Positions 25,686-36,625 of a DNA stretch of 64,000 bases are shown in pieces. This DNA is from Streptomyces sp. NBC_00223. GTDB taxonomy: Bacteria > Actinomycetota > Actinomycetes > Streptomycetales > Streptomycetaceae. The notes beneath the pieces are model-generated. The model was given only the letters and a program-made list of their open reading frames with translations, ran no database searches and was not told the origin of the DNA. Numbering within the stretch: the first letter of the stretch is position 1; each line of letters opens with the position of its first letter. The stretch is from positions 4,511,501-4,575,500 of the forward strand of contig NZ_CP108109.1 of the NCBI RefSeq assembly GCF_036199905.1. Direction: 5' to 3'. A program made the translations under genes and the position numbers.

Positions 25686-26633
25686 TCAGCGGTCCGGTTC
25701 CGGGTCCTTGAGCCAGTTGATCAGCTCGGTCGAGAACGCCGCCGGGTCCTCCTCGTGCGGAAAGTGCCCGAGCCCGTCGAACAGCCGCCAGCGGTACGGC
25801 GCTTCGACGTACTCCCCGCTGCCGGCCACGCTCCGGGTGCCGATCGCCGGATCGAGCGAACCGTGCATTTGCAGAGTGGGGACCCGAACCGGGCGCTTCA
25901 TCCGCCGGTTGAACTGGATGCCGTCCGGCCGGGCCATCGACCGCACCATCCAGCGGTACGGCTCGATCGCGCAGTGCGCGGTGGACGGGATCTGCATCGC
26001 CTGGCGGTAGACCTCGACCGCCTCGTCGTCCGGCAGCCTCGGCCCCGACCAGCCCTCGACCAGCTTGCCGACCAGCGCCGCGTCGTCCGCGACCAGCTGC
26101 CGCTCCGGCAGCCAGGGCCGCTGGAAGCCCCAGATGTACGTGCCCGACCTGCTCTGCCGCAGATCGGTGAGCATCGCGGAACGCCAGCGACGCGGGTGCG
26201 GCATCGAGCAGACCGCGAGCCTGCGCACCAGCTTCGGCCGCATCGCCGCCGCGGTCCAGGCCAGATAGCCGCCCAGGTCATGGCCGACCAGCGCGGCGTC
26301 GGGCTCACCCAGGGAGCGGATCACCCCGGTGACGTCGAGCGCGAGATTGCCCGGGTCGTAGCCGCGCGGCGTACGGTCGCTGCCGCCGACCCCGCGCAGG
26401 TCCATCGCCACCGCGCGGAAACCGGCCTCGGCGAGCGCGGGCAGCTGATGCCGCCAGGTCCACCAGAACTGCGGGAAGCCGTGCAGCAGTAGCACCAGCG
26501 GCCCGTCGCCCATCTCGGCGATGTGGAAACGGGCGCCGTTGGCGGCCACGTCCCGGTGGGTCCACGGCCCGTCGAGCCGTGCGACCGAAGCGCCCTTGCT
26601 GGGCTGTCCGTGCGACCCGGCAGAGAGATTCAT
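25686..26633 (-). CDS. Alpha/beta hydrolase, epoxide hydrolase-like
   Basis: A 315-aa alpha/beta hydrolase with the epoxide/haloalkane-hydrolase pattern: oxyanion HGFPQFWWTWR, nucleophile aspartate in GHDLGGY (Asp rather than Ser), DLRGVGGSDRTP and the late histidine in DGLGHFPHEEDP. It should act through an alkyl-enzyme ester on an epoxide or halide. It starts 13 bases after the holin-like gene stop on the same strand, so the two are probably cotranscribed. Substrate unknown. Confidence 0.88.
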   Translation of the reverse strand: MNLSAGSHGQPSKGASVARLDGPWTHRDVAANGARFHIAEMGDGPLVLLLHGFPQFWWTWRHQLPALAEAGFRAVAMDLRGVGGSDRTPRGYDPGNLALDVTGVIRSLGEPDAALVGHDLGGYLAWTAAAMRPKLVRRLAVCSMPHPRRWRSAMLTDLRQSRSGTYIWGFQRPWLPERQLVADDAALVGKLVEGWSGPRLPDDEAVEVYRQAMQIPSTAHCAIEPYRWMVRSMARPDGIQFNRRMKRPVRVPTLQMHGSLDPAIGTRSVAGSGEYVEAPYRWRLFDGLGHFPHEEDPAAFSTELINWLKDPEPDR

Positions 26634-26646
26634 GAGGCAGAGCGTG

Positions 26647-27123
26647 TCACATCTTGCTCTCGATCGCGGGCGCCGCCACTGTGGCGCCCAGCGCCTTGAC
26701 GTCCTGAGGCGCCGTCGGGCGCGGATGCGGCCTGGCCTTCTGCAGCACCGCGGCGGACTCCTTGGCGGACGCGATCGAACGCTCGGGCTTCTTCACCTTC
26801 TTGAACCGGCTGTAACCGAACAGCCCGGCCAGGAGGGCGATCAGCACATACGCGCCGCCGACGATCGCGAACGACCAGCCGAGCGTGATGCCCAGCGCGT
26901 GGATGCCCAGCGCGGCGGCGATGCTCAGCACCGGCACGGCCAGGCACAGGACGGTCAGCGCCGCGATCAGGGCGCCGCTGCCGACCGCCACCCGCTTGGC
27001 GTCCCGCATGACCTCGGCCTTGGCGAGGGCGATCTCTTCGTGCACCAGGGCGGAGAGCTCCGCCGTGGCGGAGGCGAACAGCTGGCCGAGGCTGCGCTCG
27101 TCACCGTTCGAGGCTGCGCTCAT
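26647..27123 (-). CDS. Phage-holin-like / DUF1469 membrane protein
   Basis: A 158-aa protein with two strong membrane helices (about 48-70 and 80-102). The N-terminal amphipathic segment SLGQLFASATAELSALVHEE is typical of the Phage_holin_3_6 (DUF1469) family, and the C-terminus is a basic tail. Despite the family name there is no phage context; chromosomal members are common in actinobacteria and their role is unclear. It is the first gene of the pair with the epoxide-hydrolase-like gene. Confidence 0.85.
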   Translation of the reverse strand: MSAASNGDERSLGQLFASATAELSALVHEEIALAKAEVMRDAKRVAVGSGALIAALTVLCLAVPVLSIAAALGIHALGITLGWSFAIVGGAYVLIALLAGLFGYSRFKKVKKPERSIASAKESAAVLQKARPHPRPTAPQDVKALGATVAAPAIESKM

Positions 27124-27181
27124 GGCGTCCTCCGTCGTTTCGGTCCGTCAGGGTCTTTGTGCGTCTGCCCCCGATCATGCC

Positions 27182-28570
27182 TTACGTCTCGTCAGGCGTG
27201 CCGGTGCGCGGGGCCGGTCGGGCGCGCCCGCGGGGCCTTTCGCGGGCTTCTCGCCCGTGCCGGCCGTTCGTCTTGCCCTGCTCGTCCTGCTCGTCCTGCT
27301 CGTCCCGCTCGGTCTGTTCGCTCTGTTCGTCCTGCTCGTGCGCGGCCAGGGCCCGGTACTTGTTGTTGCGCAACTTCAGGAGGATCGCGGCCAGCGCGGC
27401 GGCGAGGACCGAACCGACCAGCACGGCCGCCTTGGTCTCGTCGGTGAGCCGTGGGTCGTCGGTGAAGGCCAGCTCGCTGATCAGCAGTGAGACGGTGAAG
27501 CCGATGCCGGACAGCGTGGCGATGGCGAGCACGTCGGGCCAGACGAGGCCGGGGTCCAGCCGTGCGCGGGTGAAGCGGGCGGCGAGCCAGGTGCCGCCGA
27601 AGACGCCGAGGGCCTTGCCGAGCACCAGACCGAGCACCACGCCGAGCGTCTCGGGCCTGCGGAAGACGTCGCCGAGGGCCCCGCCCGACACCGACACGCC
27701 GGCCGAGAACAGCGCGAACAGCGGTACGGCCAGGCCCGCCGAGACCGGCCGGACCAGGTGCTCCACCCGCTCGCCGGGGGAGTGCTCCTCGCCGTCCGCG
27801 GTGGTGCAGCGCAGCATCAGGCCGATGGCGACGCCCGCGACGGTGGCGTGCACCCCGCTGTTGTCCATCAGGGCCCAGATCACCAGCGCGAGCGGCACGT
27901 ACACGTACCAACCGTGTACGCCGGCCCGCAGCAGCAGCCAGAAGACCGCGAGCGCGACCACCGCTCCGGCCAGGGCGGCGTAGTTGATGCTCGACGTGAA
28001 GAAGACCGCGATGATCAGGATCGCGAAGAGGTCGTCCACGACGGCGAGGGTGAGCAGAAAGGCGCGCAGGGCGGAGGGCAGCGAGGTGCCGAGGACGGCG
28101 AGTACGGCCAGGGCGAAGGCGATGTCGGTCGCGGTCGGCACCGCCCAGCCCCGGAGCGAGCCGCCGCCGGTGCTGCTGACCAGCGTGTACACGATCGCTG
28201 GCATCGCCATGCCGCACAGCGCGGCGACCACCGGGAGGGCGGCGGCGGACGGCGAGCGCAGTTCGCCCGCGACCAGTTCGCGTTTGAGCTCGACGCCCGC
28301 GACGAAGAAGAAGACGGCGAGCAGGCCGTCGGCGGCCCAGTGCTGGGCGGACAGGTGCAGGCCGAGCGCCGCCGGGCCGAAGTGGACGTCGAGCACGGAC
28401 TCGTAGCCGTGCGGGAACACATTCGCCCATACGAGGGCCACCACGGCGGCGAGCAGGAGCAGTACCCCGCCGACCGTCTCGGTGCGCAGGGCGTCGGCGA
28501 CGAAGGCCCGTTCGGGGAGCGGAAGGCGTCCGAGCAGTACGGGGGAACGACGGGGCTGCTGCTCAGTCAC
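27182..28570 (-). CDS. nhaA: Na+/H+ antiporter NhaA
   Basis: Sodium-proton antiporter, about 462 aa and 12 membrane helices. It carries the ion-binding aspartate pair in TLAVVDDLFAILIIA, the PTATDIAFALA discontinuous-helix motif and LSGIGFTVSLLI. The start GTG at 28570 has GGAGG 15 bases upstream; a longer start at 28609 lacks a site. The C-terminal 75 residues are unusual: a run of Asp-Glu-Gln repeats (EQDEQSEQ type) followed by an Arg-rich tail, encoded by near-identical CTCGTCCTG triplet blocks. Confidence 0.93.
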   Translation of the reverse strand: MTEQQPRRSPVLLGRLPLPERAFVADALRTETVGGVLLLLAAVVALVWANVFPHGYESVLDVHFGPAALGLHLSAQHWAADGLLAVFFFVAGVELKRELVAGELRSPSAAALPVVAALCGMAMPAIVYTLVSSTGGGSLRGWAVPTATDIAFALAVLAVLGTSLPSALRAFLLTLAVVDDLFAILIIAVFFTSSINYAALAGAVVALAVFWLLLRAGVHGWYVYVPLALVIWALMDNSGVHATVAGVAIGLMLRCTTADGEEHSPGERVEHLVRPVSAGLAVPLFALFSAGVSVSGGALGDVFRRPETLGVVLGLVLGKALGVFGGTWLAARFTRARLDPGLVWPDVLAIATLSGIGFTVSLLISELAFTDDPRLTDETKAAVLVGSVLAAALAAILLKLRNNKYRALAAHEQDEQSEQTERDEQDEQDEQGKTNGRHGREARERPRGRARPAPRTGTPDET

Positions 28571-28691
28571 GGGGAGGTGACCTCCTGGGCGTCTGCCGGC
28601 GGTGGACACAGGTGTCCTGTGTGCCGACCAGACTTCCCGGCGCGCCCTTGGGTCCTGCCGCCCTGTGGGGCGACATGACGTCAGCCTAACC

Positions 28692-28741
28692 CGAACGAGT
28701 GAGGGGCGGACGGTGGTTGCCGGGCGCCCCTCACTCGTTCG
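28692..28741 (-). terminator. acsA terminator hairpin
   Basis: CGAACGAGTGAGGGGCG (28692-28708) pairs perfectly with 28725-28741, a 17-bp stem with a 16-base loop, starting 25 bases after the acsA stop on the minus strand. It is a strong factor-independent-type hairpin without a clear U-run, as is usual in Streptomyces. It also separates acsA from the nhaA promoter. Confidence 0.85.
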
Positions 28742-28765
28742 AGGGTCTTGCGGGACTGCTGCCGG

Positions 28766-30724
<1,959 letters not shown>

Positions 30725-30812
30725 GCCAGCTCCTTGTCAGGGTGTCCCAGATGTCCCAGCACTACCTCACCAGTCCTCGGGCACCCTGACAAGGGCCCTG
30801 GGTAAAAATGGT

Positions 30813-33125
30813 TTAGACCTTTGTGGCCGGACCGGGGTGCGGAGGGCCGCTGGTCGCGGTGCCGGCGGGGGTGGAAGCGGCGGGTGCGGGCGCGGGTGTG
30901 GCGGTGGTGGGCGGGGCGGTCTGCGGGCTGTGGTCCGGGCGTACCGCCGTGTACACGCCCGTCGACCGGTCCAGGATGTACGCCTGCGCCTCGGCGACGT
31001 GGAAGTACATGCCGTGCAGCTGGAGACTGCCGTCCGCGACGCGGCGGGCGACACACGCGTGCGCCGTCAGGTGATCGAGCTGCGTGATCACGTTGACCAG
31101 ACTGAGCCGTTCCAGGTCGTCGGCGACCGGTCGGTCCGCGAGCGCGACCCCGCCGCGGCCCGGCTCGCCGCTTCCGGCCAGGCGGGCCAGGCTCGGCTGC
31201 CCGTGCTTCAGCCACCGGGCCAGCGGGGTCGGCGCGCCGGGCTCGTGGTCGGAACCGAGCAGCGCCTGCATCGCCCCGCACCCGGAGTGGCCGCACACCG
31301 TGATGCTGGACACCTGGAGTACGTCCACCGCGTACTCGACGGCGGCGGCCACCGAATCGCACGAGCCGTCGGAGCCGGGCGGCGGCATCAGGTTGCCGAC
31401 GTTGCGCACGGTGAACAGATCGCCCGGCCCGCTCGACGTGATCATGCTGGTGACCAGCCGGGAGTCCGCGCAGGTCAGAAAGAGCTGGCCGGGGCTCTGC
31501 CCTTCGCGGGCCAGCCTCGCCAGCTCTTCACGGACCAGCGGGGCCGTATGGCGCTGGAAGGCGCTGACGCCGCCGAGGAGTTGGCCGCCGCTGGTGGCGG
31601 GTGCGGCGGCGGGCCGGGTGCAGTGGTGGTTGCGCCACGGTGTCCAGGGGCGGCAGGCGTGGGCGCTGACCGGCTCGCTGACGGCCCGTCCGGTGCCGTC
31701 GCCGAGCACCGCCCGGCCGCCGCGGGACCGGTGTCGCGTACTCCAGGAGCGCAGTGCTTCGTACGCCGCGTGGTCCATGAAGGAGCCGTCCAGCTCCACC
31801 ACCACGTCGGCGCCGTCGGGCACCCGGGCGAAGGCGCGGGTCAGCCTCGGCACCGCGAGAAACGTCAACTGCCCCGTCACCCGCACCCGGTGGCCGCTCT
31901 CGTCCTCGGTGACGCCGATCCGGGTACGGGTGAGGCCGCGCAACGCCAGGAGCACCGCGACCACGACACCGACGATCGCGCCCTGGAGCACCCCGAAGAC
32001 CACCACCGAGCCGAGTGTGGCCGCGTACACCGGGAATTCGCGGTGCCGGTGAATGTGCCGGATGTGGGCGAAGCTCACCATGCGCACCCCGACCAGCATC
32101 ACCAGCGCGGCGAGCGCGGCCAGCGGGATCGCCTTCAGCGCGGACGCGGCGAGCCCCGCGCAGAGCAGCACCCACACTCCGTGCAGCACCGTGGCGCGTC
32201 TTGTACGGGCGCCGGCCGCCACATTGGCCGAGCCGCGCATCGCGCCGCCCGCGATCGGGAGTCCGCCGAGCAGCCCGGAGACCACGTTGGCGGCGCCCTG
32301 GCCGAGCAGTTCGCGGTCGAGGTCGGCGGGCGCGGTGTGCGCGGCGGGCGGTCCCGGGCGCTGGGCCGCCAGCGCGTCGACGGCGACCGCGGACAGCAAC
32401 GACTCCATGGCCGCCACCAGCGCGACCGTGAGGACGGCGGCGGTCAGTCCCAGCACGGGCCCTTCGGGGAAGGCGGGCAGCACCGGGGCGCTCCAGCGCG
32501 GCAGTTCGACGCGGGGCATCGCGTGCCCGACGCTCGCGACGGTGGCCAGCGCGACCGCGGCGAGCGGCGCCGGGACCGTACGCAGCACCGCCGCTCTGCC
32601 CCGCAGCCGGGGCCAGCCGATGAGCACGGCGACGGTGAGGGCGCCGATGACCGGCGTTGCTGGGTGACTGCGCGTCAGCTGGCCGGGCAGCGCGGTGACA
32701 TTGGCGATCGCGGAGATCTGCGGGCTGCCGCCGAGGACCACATGCAGCTGGCCGACGGCGATGACCGTGCCGATGCCGGCCAGCAGACCGTGCACGATGG
32801 CGGGGCTGATCGCGAGCGCGGCCTTGGCCACCCGCAGCGCCCCCAGCAGCAGTTGGGCCAGTCCGGCGAGAACGGTGATCGCGCAGGTGGCCCGCCAGCC
32901 GTAGCGCTCCACGAGGCCGGCGGTCACCACGACCAGGCTGGTGGCAGCTCCGCTCACCTGGAGCGGCGCCCCGCCCAGGGCTCCGGCGACGATGCCGCCC
33001 ACGGCGGCCGCGAGCAGACCGGACTGCGGGGGCGCTCCGGTGGCCAGCGCGATGCCGAGCGAGAGCGGGACGGCGATCAGGAAGACCGTGATCGAGGCGG
33101 ACAGATCGGGTCGGTGGGCTCTCAT
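30813..33125 (-). CDS. SulP transporter-STAS-beta-carbonic anhydrase fusion
   Basis: One 770-aa polypeptide. Residues about 1-420 are a SulP anion transporter, starting DLSASITVFLIAVPLSLGIA. A STAS-like domain (about 440-530) follows, then a beta-carbonic anhydrase with zinc ligands in LTCADSRL and CGHSGCGA. The C-terminal 40 residues are Pro/Ala/Thr-rich. This fits a membrane bicarbonate transporter coupled to CO2-bicarbonate interconversion, as described for other bacterial SulP-CA fusions. ATG 33125 has AGGAG about 11 bases upstream; the longer frame upstream is AT-richer and probably non-coding. Confidence 0.92.
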   Translation of the reverse strand: MRAHRPDLSASITVFLIAVPLSLGIALATGAPPQSGLLAAAVGGIVAGALGGAPLQVSGAATSLVVVTAGLVERYGWRATCAITVLAGLAQLLLGALRVAKAALAISPAIVHGLLAGIGTVIAVGQLHVVLGGSPQISAIANVTALPGQLTRSHPATPVIGALTVAVLIGWPRLRGRAAVLRTVPAPLAAVALATVASVGHAMPRVELPRWSAPVLPAFPEGPVLGLTAAVLTVALVAAMESLLSAVAVDALAAQRPGPPAAHTAPADLDRELLGQGAANVVSGLLGGLPIAGGAMRGSANVAAGARTRRATVLHGVWVLLCAGLAASALKAIPLAALAALVMLVGVRMVSFAHIRHIHRHREFPVYAATLGSVVVFGVLQGAIVGVVVAVLLALRGLTRTRIGVTEDESGHRVRVTGQLTFLAVPRLTRAFARVPDGADVVVELDGSFMDHAAYEALRSWSTRHRSRGGRAVLGDGTGRAVSEPVSAHACRPWTPWRNHHCTRPAAAPATSGGQLLGGVSAFQRHTAPLVREELARLAREGQSPGQLFLTCADSRLVTSMITSSGPGDLFTVRNVGNLMPPPGSDGSCDSVAAAVEYAVDVLQVSSITVCGHSGCGAMQALLGSDHEPGAPTPLARWLKHGQPSLARLAGSGEPGRGGVALADRPVADDLERLSLVNVITQLDHLTAHACVARRVADGSLQLHGMYFHVAEAQAYILDRSTGVYTAVRPDHSPQTAPPTTATPAPAPAASTPAGTATSGPPHPGPATKV

Positions 33126-33193
33126 GGCTTTCCCGTCTCCTGGGGTGGTGGCGGCGGGATGTGGTGCCGCGGCATGACTCCGTGTAACGCCAT

Positions 33194-33211
33194 CGACACA
33201 TTCAAGTGTCG
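33194..33211. promoter_or_regulatory. Inverted repeat upstream of SulP-CA gene
   Basis: CGACACATTCAAGTGTCG: 6-base perfect arms with a 6-base centre, 69-86 bases before the SulP-CA start, in an AT-rich stretch 33180-33300 that probably holds its promoter. It is an operator candidate. The 283-base gap otherwise holds no gene. Confidence 0.35.
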
Positions 33212-33408
33212 GTAAATGAAGAGTAATGCCGCAAATGCAGAGAGTGAAGTGTGGAGTCTCGATTGAGGGGTTATTTCCCGCTATCGAGTGAACAGAGCGT
33301 GGTCCAGGCCCTGCTGGGGGCCGACGGGCCCGGGTCGGCGGCGGGTGGCGCGGGGCCGGTCCTCGGGAGGGGGAATGGGCGGCCCCGGCCGTCATCGGCC
33401 CGCGGCGG

Positions 33409-34404
33409 TCAGCCGGGAAGCGTGCCGGCCCGGTCGGGCAGCGCCTCGCTCAGCACGAACGCGGGATCGATCTGAGCCACCAGATCCGCGCCTGTCTTCT
33501 CGTTCCCCCAGCTCTCGGCGTTCTTGCGGTGGAAGTGCACCATCTGCCGCGTGTAGCGCTCCCAGTCGCGAGCCCCGTACGCCGCGCCCGCGTGCGCGTG
33601 CATCGTGGCCAGCGCCTCGCGATTGGCGTCCTCCAGCAGCTCGAACCGCGGCGGGCGCCCCTTCTCCATGGCCCGTACCCAGTCCGAGTGGCCGACGAAG
33701 GTCAGCAGGTCGTCGCCCGTCTCGGCGCGCAGGAAGGCGAGATCGTCCTCGCCCTGCACCTTGTTGCCGATCACCGCGAGCCGCACCCCGAAGTCGCGGG
33801 CGTACTCCTTGTACTGGCGGTAGACGGCGACCCCCTTACGGGTCGGCTCGGCCACCAGGAAGGTCATGTCGAACCGGGTGAACATGCCGGAGGCGAAGGA
33901 GTCGCTGCCCGCCGTCATGTCGACCACCAGATAGGCGTCGCTTCCGTCCACCAGATGATTCAGGCACAGCTCCACCGCGCCGACCTTGGAGTGGTAGCAG
34001 GCGACACCGAGATCGGATTCGTTGAACGGGCCGGTGACCATCAGCCGGACCTCGCCGTCGTCGAGAGCCACGTTCCGGGCGCAGGCGGCGTAGACCGGGT
34101 TGTCCTCCGTCAGCCGCAGCAGTCGTGAGCCGTGTCCGGGCGGGGTGGTCTTGATCATGGTCTCGGCGGAGGTGATCCGAGGGTTGGCGCCGCGCAGATA
34201 CTCCTTGATCTCCGGCAGATGGGCGCCGAGCGCGGGGAGAGCGGCGGCCTCGTCCTCGTCCAGGCCCAGGGCGGGGCCGAGGTGCTGGTTGATGTCCGCG
34301 TCGATCGCGACGACGGGGACGCGCGCGGCGGCGAGGTGACGGATGAACAGGGAGGACAGCGTGGTCTTGCCACTGCCGCCCTTTCCAACGAAAGCGATCT
34401 TCAT
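33409..34404 (-). CDS. CooC/MinD-like P-loop ATPase
   Basis: A 331-aa SIMIBI-class ATPase. The N-terminus MKIAFVGKGGSGKTTLSSLF carries the deviant Walker A; DADINQHLGPALG and LVVDMTAGSDSFASGMFTRFD (the Walker B/switch region) follow. This pattern resembles CooC-type metal-cluster insertion ATPases more than chromosome ParA. The start at 34404 is set by the conserved N-terminus. It is divergent from the degenerate Fic-fold gene, with 106 bases between starts. No metalloenzyme target gene is obvious nearby. Confidence 0.85.
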   Translation of the reverse strand: MKIAFVGKGGSGKTTLSSLFIRHLAAARVPVVAIDADINQHLGPALGLDEDEAAALPALGAHLPEIKEYLRGANPRITSAETMIKTTPPGHGSRLLRLTEDNPVYAACARNVALDDGEVRLMVTGPFNESDLGVACYHSKVGAVELCLNHLVDGSDAYLVVDMTAGSDSFASGMFTRFDMTFLVAEPTRKGVAVYRQYKEYARDFGVRLAVIGNKVQGEDDLAFLRAETGDDLLTFVGHSDWVRAMEKGRPPRFELLEDANREALATMHAHAGAAYGARDWERYTRQMVHFHRKNAESWGNEKTGADLVAQIDPAFVLSEALPDRAGTLPG

Positions 34405-34510
34405 GTTCGGTAAGCGTAGTGGGGGCGCTGACCCGGGCCCGCGCATTGAGTGGGGAAGGCCACTCGATCGGGGTCGATCCCGGTCAACGGCGATGCGTAG
34501 GGTCGTGGGC

Positions 34511-35368
34511 ATGGCTACGAACGCTGCTTCTTCCCCCGCCCCCGGGCAGGCGGACCCGCTGGCCGTACTCGGCACGCTGCCGGGCGTGCCCGATGCCGTG
34601 GACTCCGTACGGCGGGCCGTGGACGCGGTCTACGGGCACCGGGTGATGCGCCGCCGCTCCAATGAGGTGGCGTCCGAGGCGGCGCTGCGCGGCGCCCGCG
34701 GTTCGGCGGCGCTCGCGGGCGCCGACTGGCCGCTGGAAGAGGTGCGCCGGCGCAGCGACTTCTCGGCCGACGACGAGGGCCGTACGGTCGGCGCGGCGCT
34801 GCGGCTGACCGCGGAGGCCGGTCAACTCCTCAGCATCTGGCGGCGCTCGCCGACTCAGGCCCTGGCCCGTCTGCATCTGGTGGCGGCCGGCGGCGCGGCG
34901 GACGAACCGACGGTGGGACGGCCCCGGCTGGCGGGGGAGCCGGTGGCCGAACCGCTGATCGGGATCGCCGACATCCCGCTGCCGGACCCTGGCGAGGTGG
35001 CGGCCCGGCTGGACGGCCTGGCGGAACTACTGCGTACAGGCTCGTCGGCTCCCGCGCTGGTGGTGGGGGCCGTGGTGCACGGTGAACTGCTCTGTCTGCG
35101 CCCCTTCGGCTCCTTCAACGGCCCCGTCGCCCGGGCCGCCGAGCGCATCGTCCTGGTGGGCAGCGGCCTCGACCCGAAGTCCATCTGCCCGGCGGAAGTC
35201 GGCCACGCGGAGCTGGGCCGTGCCGCCTATCTCAAGGCCCTGGACGGATACGCCTCCGGTACGCCCGAGGGAATGGCCGAGTGGATCGGGCACTGCGGCC
35301 GGGCATTGGAATTGGGCGTACGCGAGAGCGTGGCCGTCTGTGAGGCACTTCAGCGCGGCGCGGCCTGA
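34511..35368 (+). CDS. Degenerate Fic-fold protein
   Basis: A 285-aa helical protein in which HGELLCLRPFGSFNGPVARA (about 189-208) aligns with the Fic loop HPFxxGNGRxxR. The catalytic histidine is replaced by Arg197 and the first loop arginine by proline, while F199, N203, G204 and R208 are kept. It is therefore probably unable to transfer AMP and may bind or scaffold instead. Older annotations of such genes as oxidoreductases have no support here. It shares a divergent promoter region (34405-34510) with the CooC-like ATPase. Confidence 0.7.
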   Translation: MATNAASSPAPGQADPLAVLGTLPGVPDAVDSVRRAVDAVYGHRVMRRRSNEVASEAALRGARGSAALAGADWPLEEVRRRSDFSADDEGRTVGAALRLTAEAGQLLSIWRRSPTQALARLHLVAAGGAADEPTVGRPRLAGEPVAEPLIGIADIPLPDPGEVAARLDGLAELLRTGSSAPALVVGAVVHGELLCLRPFGSFNGPVARAAERIVLVGSGLDPKSICPAEVGHAELGRAAYLKALDGYASGTPEGMAEWIGHCGRALELGVRESVAVCEALQRGAA

Positions 35369-35409
35369 CGGGCTTTCCCGGCCGGATTCCGGCGGTGGCG
35401 GCAAGGGTT

Positions 35410-35436
35410 GCGGCGGCACCGGACAGGTGCCGCCGC
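35410..35436. terminator. Hairpin after the Fic-like gene, plus gene-free 35437-35698
   Basis: GCGGCGGCACC and GGTGCCGCCGC form a perfect 11-bp stem with a 5-base loop, 42 bases after the stop. The following 260 bases up to the convergent HAD gene are AT-richer than average; a 79-codon minus-strand frame there lacks a ribosome-binding site and was not accepted. Confidence 0.85.
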
Positions 35437-35698
35437 TGACATGTCGGCCGAGTTACCAGTGCGTGCGTGGATTGTGCCGATCAGGTCGGAAACTTCGCCC
35501 GTTGCCTGGTACGGCTGGCCCGGTTGGCGGGTCGGCTACGCGTGGGTGCCCGGCTTTCATGCTCGGTCCGTGGGGCCTTCTGCTGTCACTCCGGTCTTCC
35601 TCTCGGAACTCCGTGGTCTCGCGGGCCGCTACAACCTTTCTACCGCCGGGCGAGGCGAAGCGGAACCCCTGGCTACACTTTTTACTTTTCATAGCGGA

Positions 35699-36520
35699 TC
35701 AGGACATAACCACCGGCCGACGGCGGCGGGACATCAGCCACACCAGGCCGGCGGCGGTGACGGCCGCCCCGATCGCGGCCGCGGCGAGTACCGGCCGGGG
35801 CGGCATCGACAGCGACGGGATGCGCTGGTTCAGCCGTACCGGACGGCTGAAGGTGAGCACGGGCCACTCCCGGGCGGCGGCCTCCTTGCGCAGCGGGCGG
35901 TCGGGATTCACCGCGTACGGATGGCCGACGGACTCCAGCAGGGGGATGTCCGTAGCCGAATCGCTGTAGGCGAAGGACCGCTCCAAGTCGTAGCCCTCCG
36001 ACTCGGCGAGCCGTCGGACCGCTTCGGCTTTCGCCGGACCGTAGACGTAGTGCTCGATCTCCCCGTTGTACGCGCCGTCCTCCACCACCATGCGGGTGGC
36101 CACTACATAGTCGGCGCCGAGCATCTCGCCGATCGGCTCGACGACCTCGGAACCCGAGGCGCTGACGATGACGACATCACGGCCGGCCGCGTGATGCTCC
36201 TCGATCAGCGAGGCAGCTTCGTCGTAGATGATCGGGTCGATCAGGTCATGCAGGGTCTCCGCCACGATCTCCCGCACCTGCTGGACATTCCAGCCGCGGC
36301 ACAGGTCGGAGAGATATCTGCGCATGCCTTCCATCTGGTCGTGATCGGCACCACCGACCAAGTAGACGAACTGGGCATATGCGGTACGCAATACCGCGCG
36401 CCTGTTGATGAGGCCGCCGTGGTAGAAGGATCGACTGAAGGCGAGCGTGCTGGACTTGGCGATCACGGTCTTGTCGAGATCGAAGAACGCCGCGGTGCGC
36501 GGTGGCAGGTGGTTTTCCAC
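35699..36520 (-). CDS. HAD-superfamily hydrolase (IB type)
   Basis: Phosphatase-like protein, about 273 aa. HAD motifs are complete: FDLDKTVI (I), IVSASGSEV (II), K in GPAKAEAV (III) and YSDSATDIPLLE (IV). The C-terminus carries a membrane helix (about 240-262) followed by SRRRRP, so it is probably membrane-anchored. Homologues in Streptomyces were once named morphological differentiation-associated proteins (from memory). The start GTG at 36520 gives the usual VENHLPPRTAAFFD beginning; ATG 36544 would add 8 residues. Neither has a clear ribosome-binding site. It is divergent from the Tad operon. Confidence 0.88.
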   Translation of the reverse strand: MENHLPPRTAAFFDLDKTVIAKSSTLAFSRSFYHGGLINRRAVLRTAYAQFVYLVGGADHDQMEGMRRYLSDLCRGWNVQQVREIVAETLHDLIDPIIYDEAASLIEEHHAAGRDVVIVSASGSEVVEPIGEMLGADYVVATRMVVEDGAYNGEIEHYVYGPAKAEAVRRLAESEGYDLERSFAYSDSATDIPLLESVGHPYAVNPDRPLRKEAAAREWPVLTFSRPVRLNQRIPSLSMPPRPVLAAAAIGAAVTAAGLVWLMSRRRRPVVMS

Positions 36521-36625
36521 GGGACGAGCATAGGCAACCACCATTCGGCGTAAGCCCAGGCGCGTGGGTTTGCCTGAGAGGGCCTTCGGGTACACCATGG
36601 AAGTCACGGATCGTTCGCGACCGTG

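Noticed and set aside
26647-27123. Holin-family gene as a sign of prophage
   Set aside because: No other phage genes nearby; chromosomal DUF1469 proteins are common in actinobacteria.
33409-34404. ATPase as chromosomal ParA paired with the parS site
   Set aside because: Sequence is CooC/MinD-like, no parB follows, and parS lies 19 kb away; the true parAB is expected near oriC.
35453-35692. 79-codon minus-strand ORF after the HAD gene
   Set aside because: No ribosome-binding site, mixed codon usage and no family resemblance; considered non-coding.
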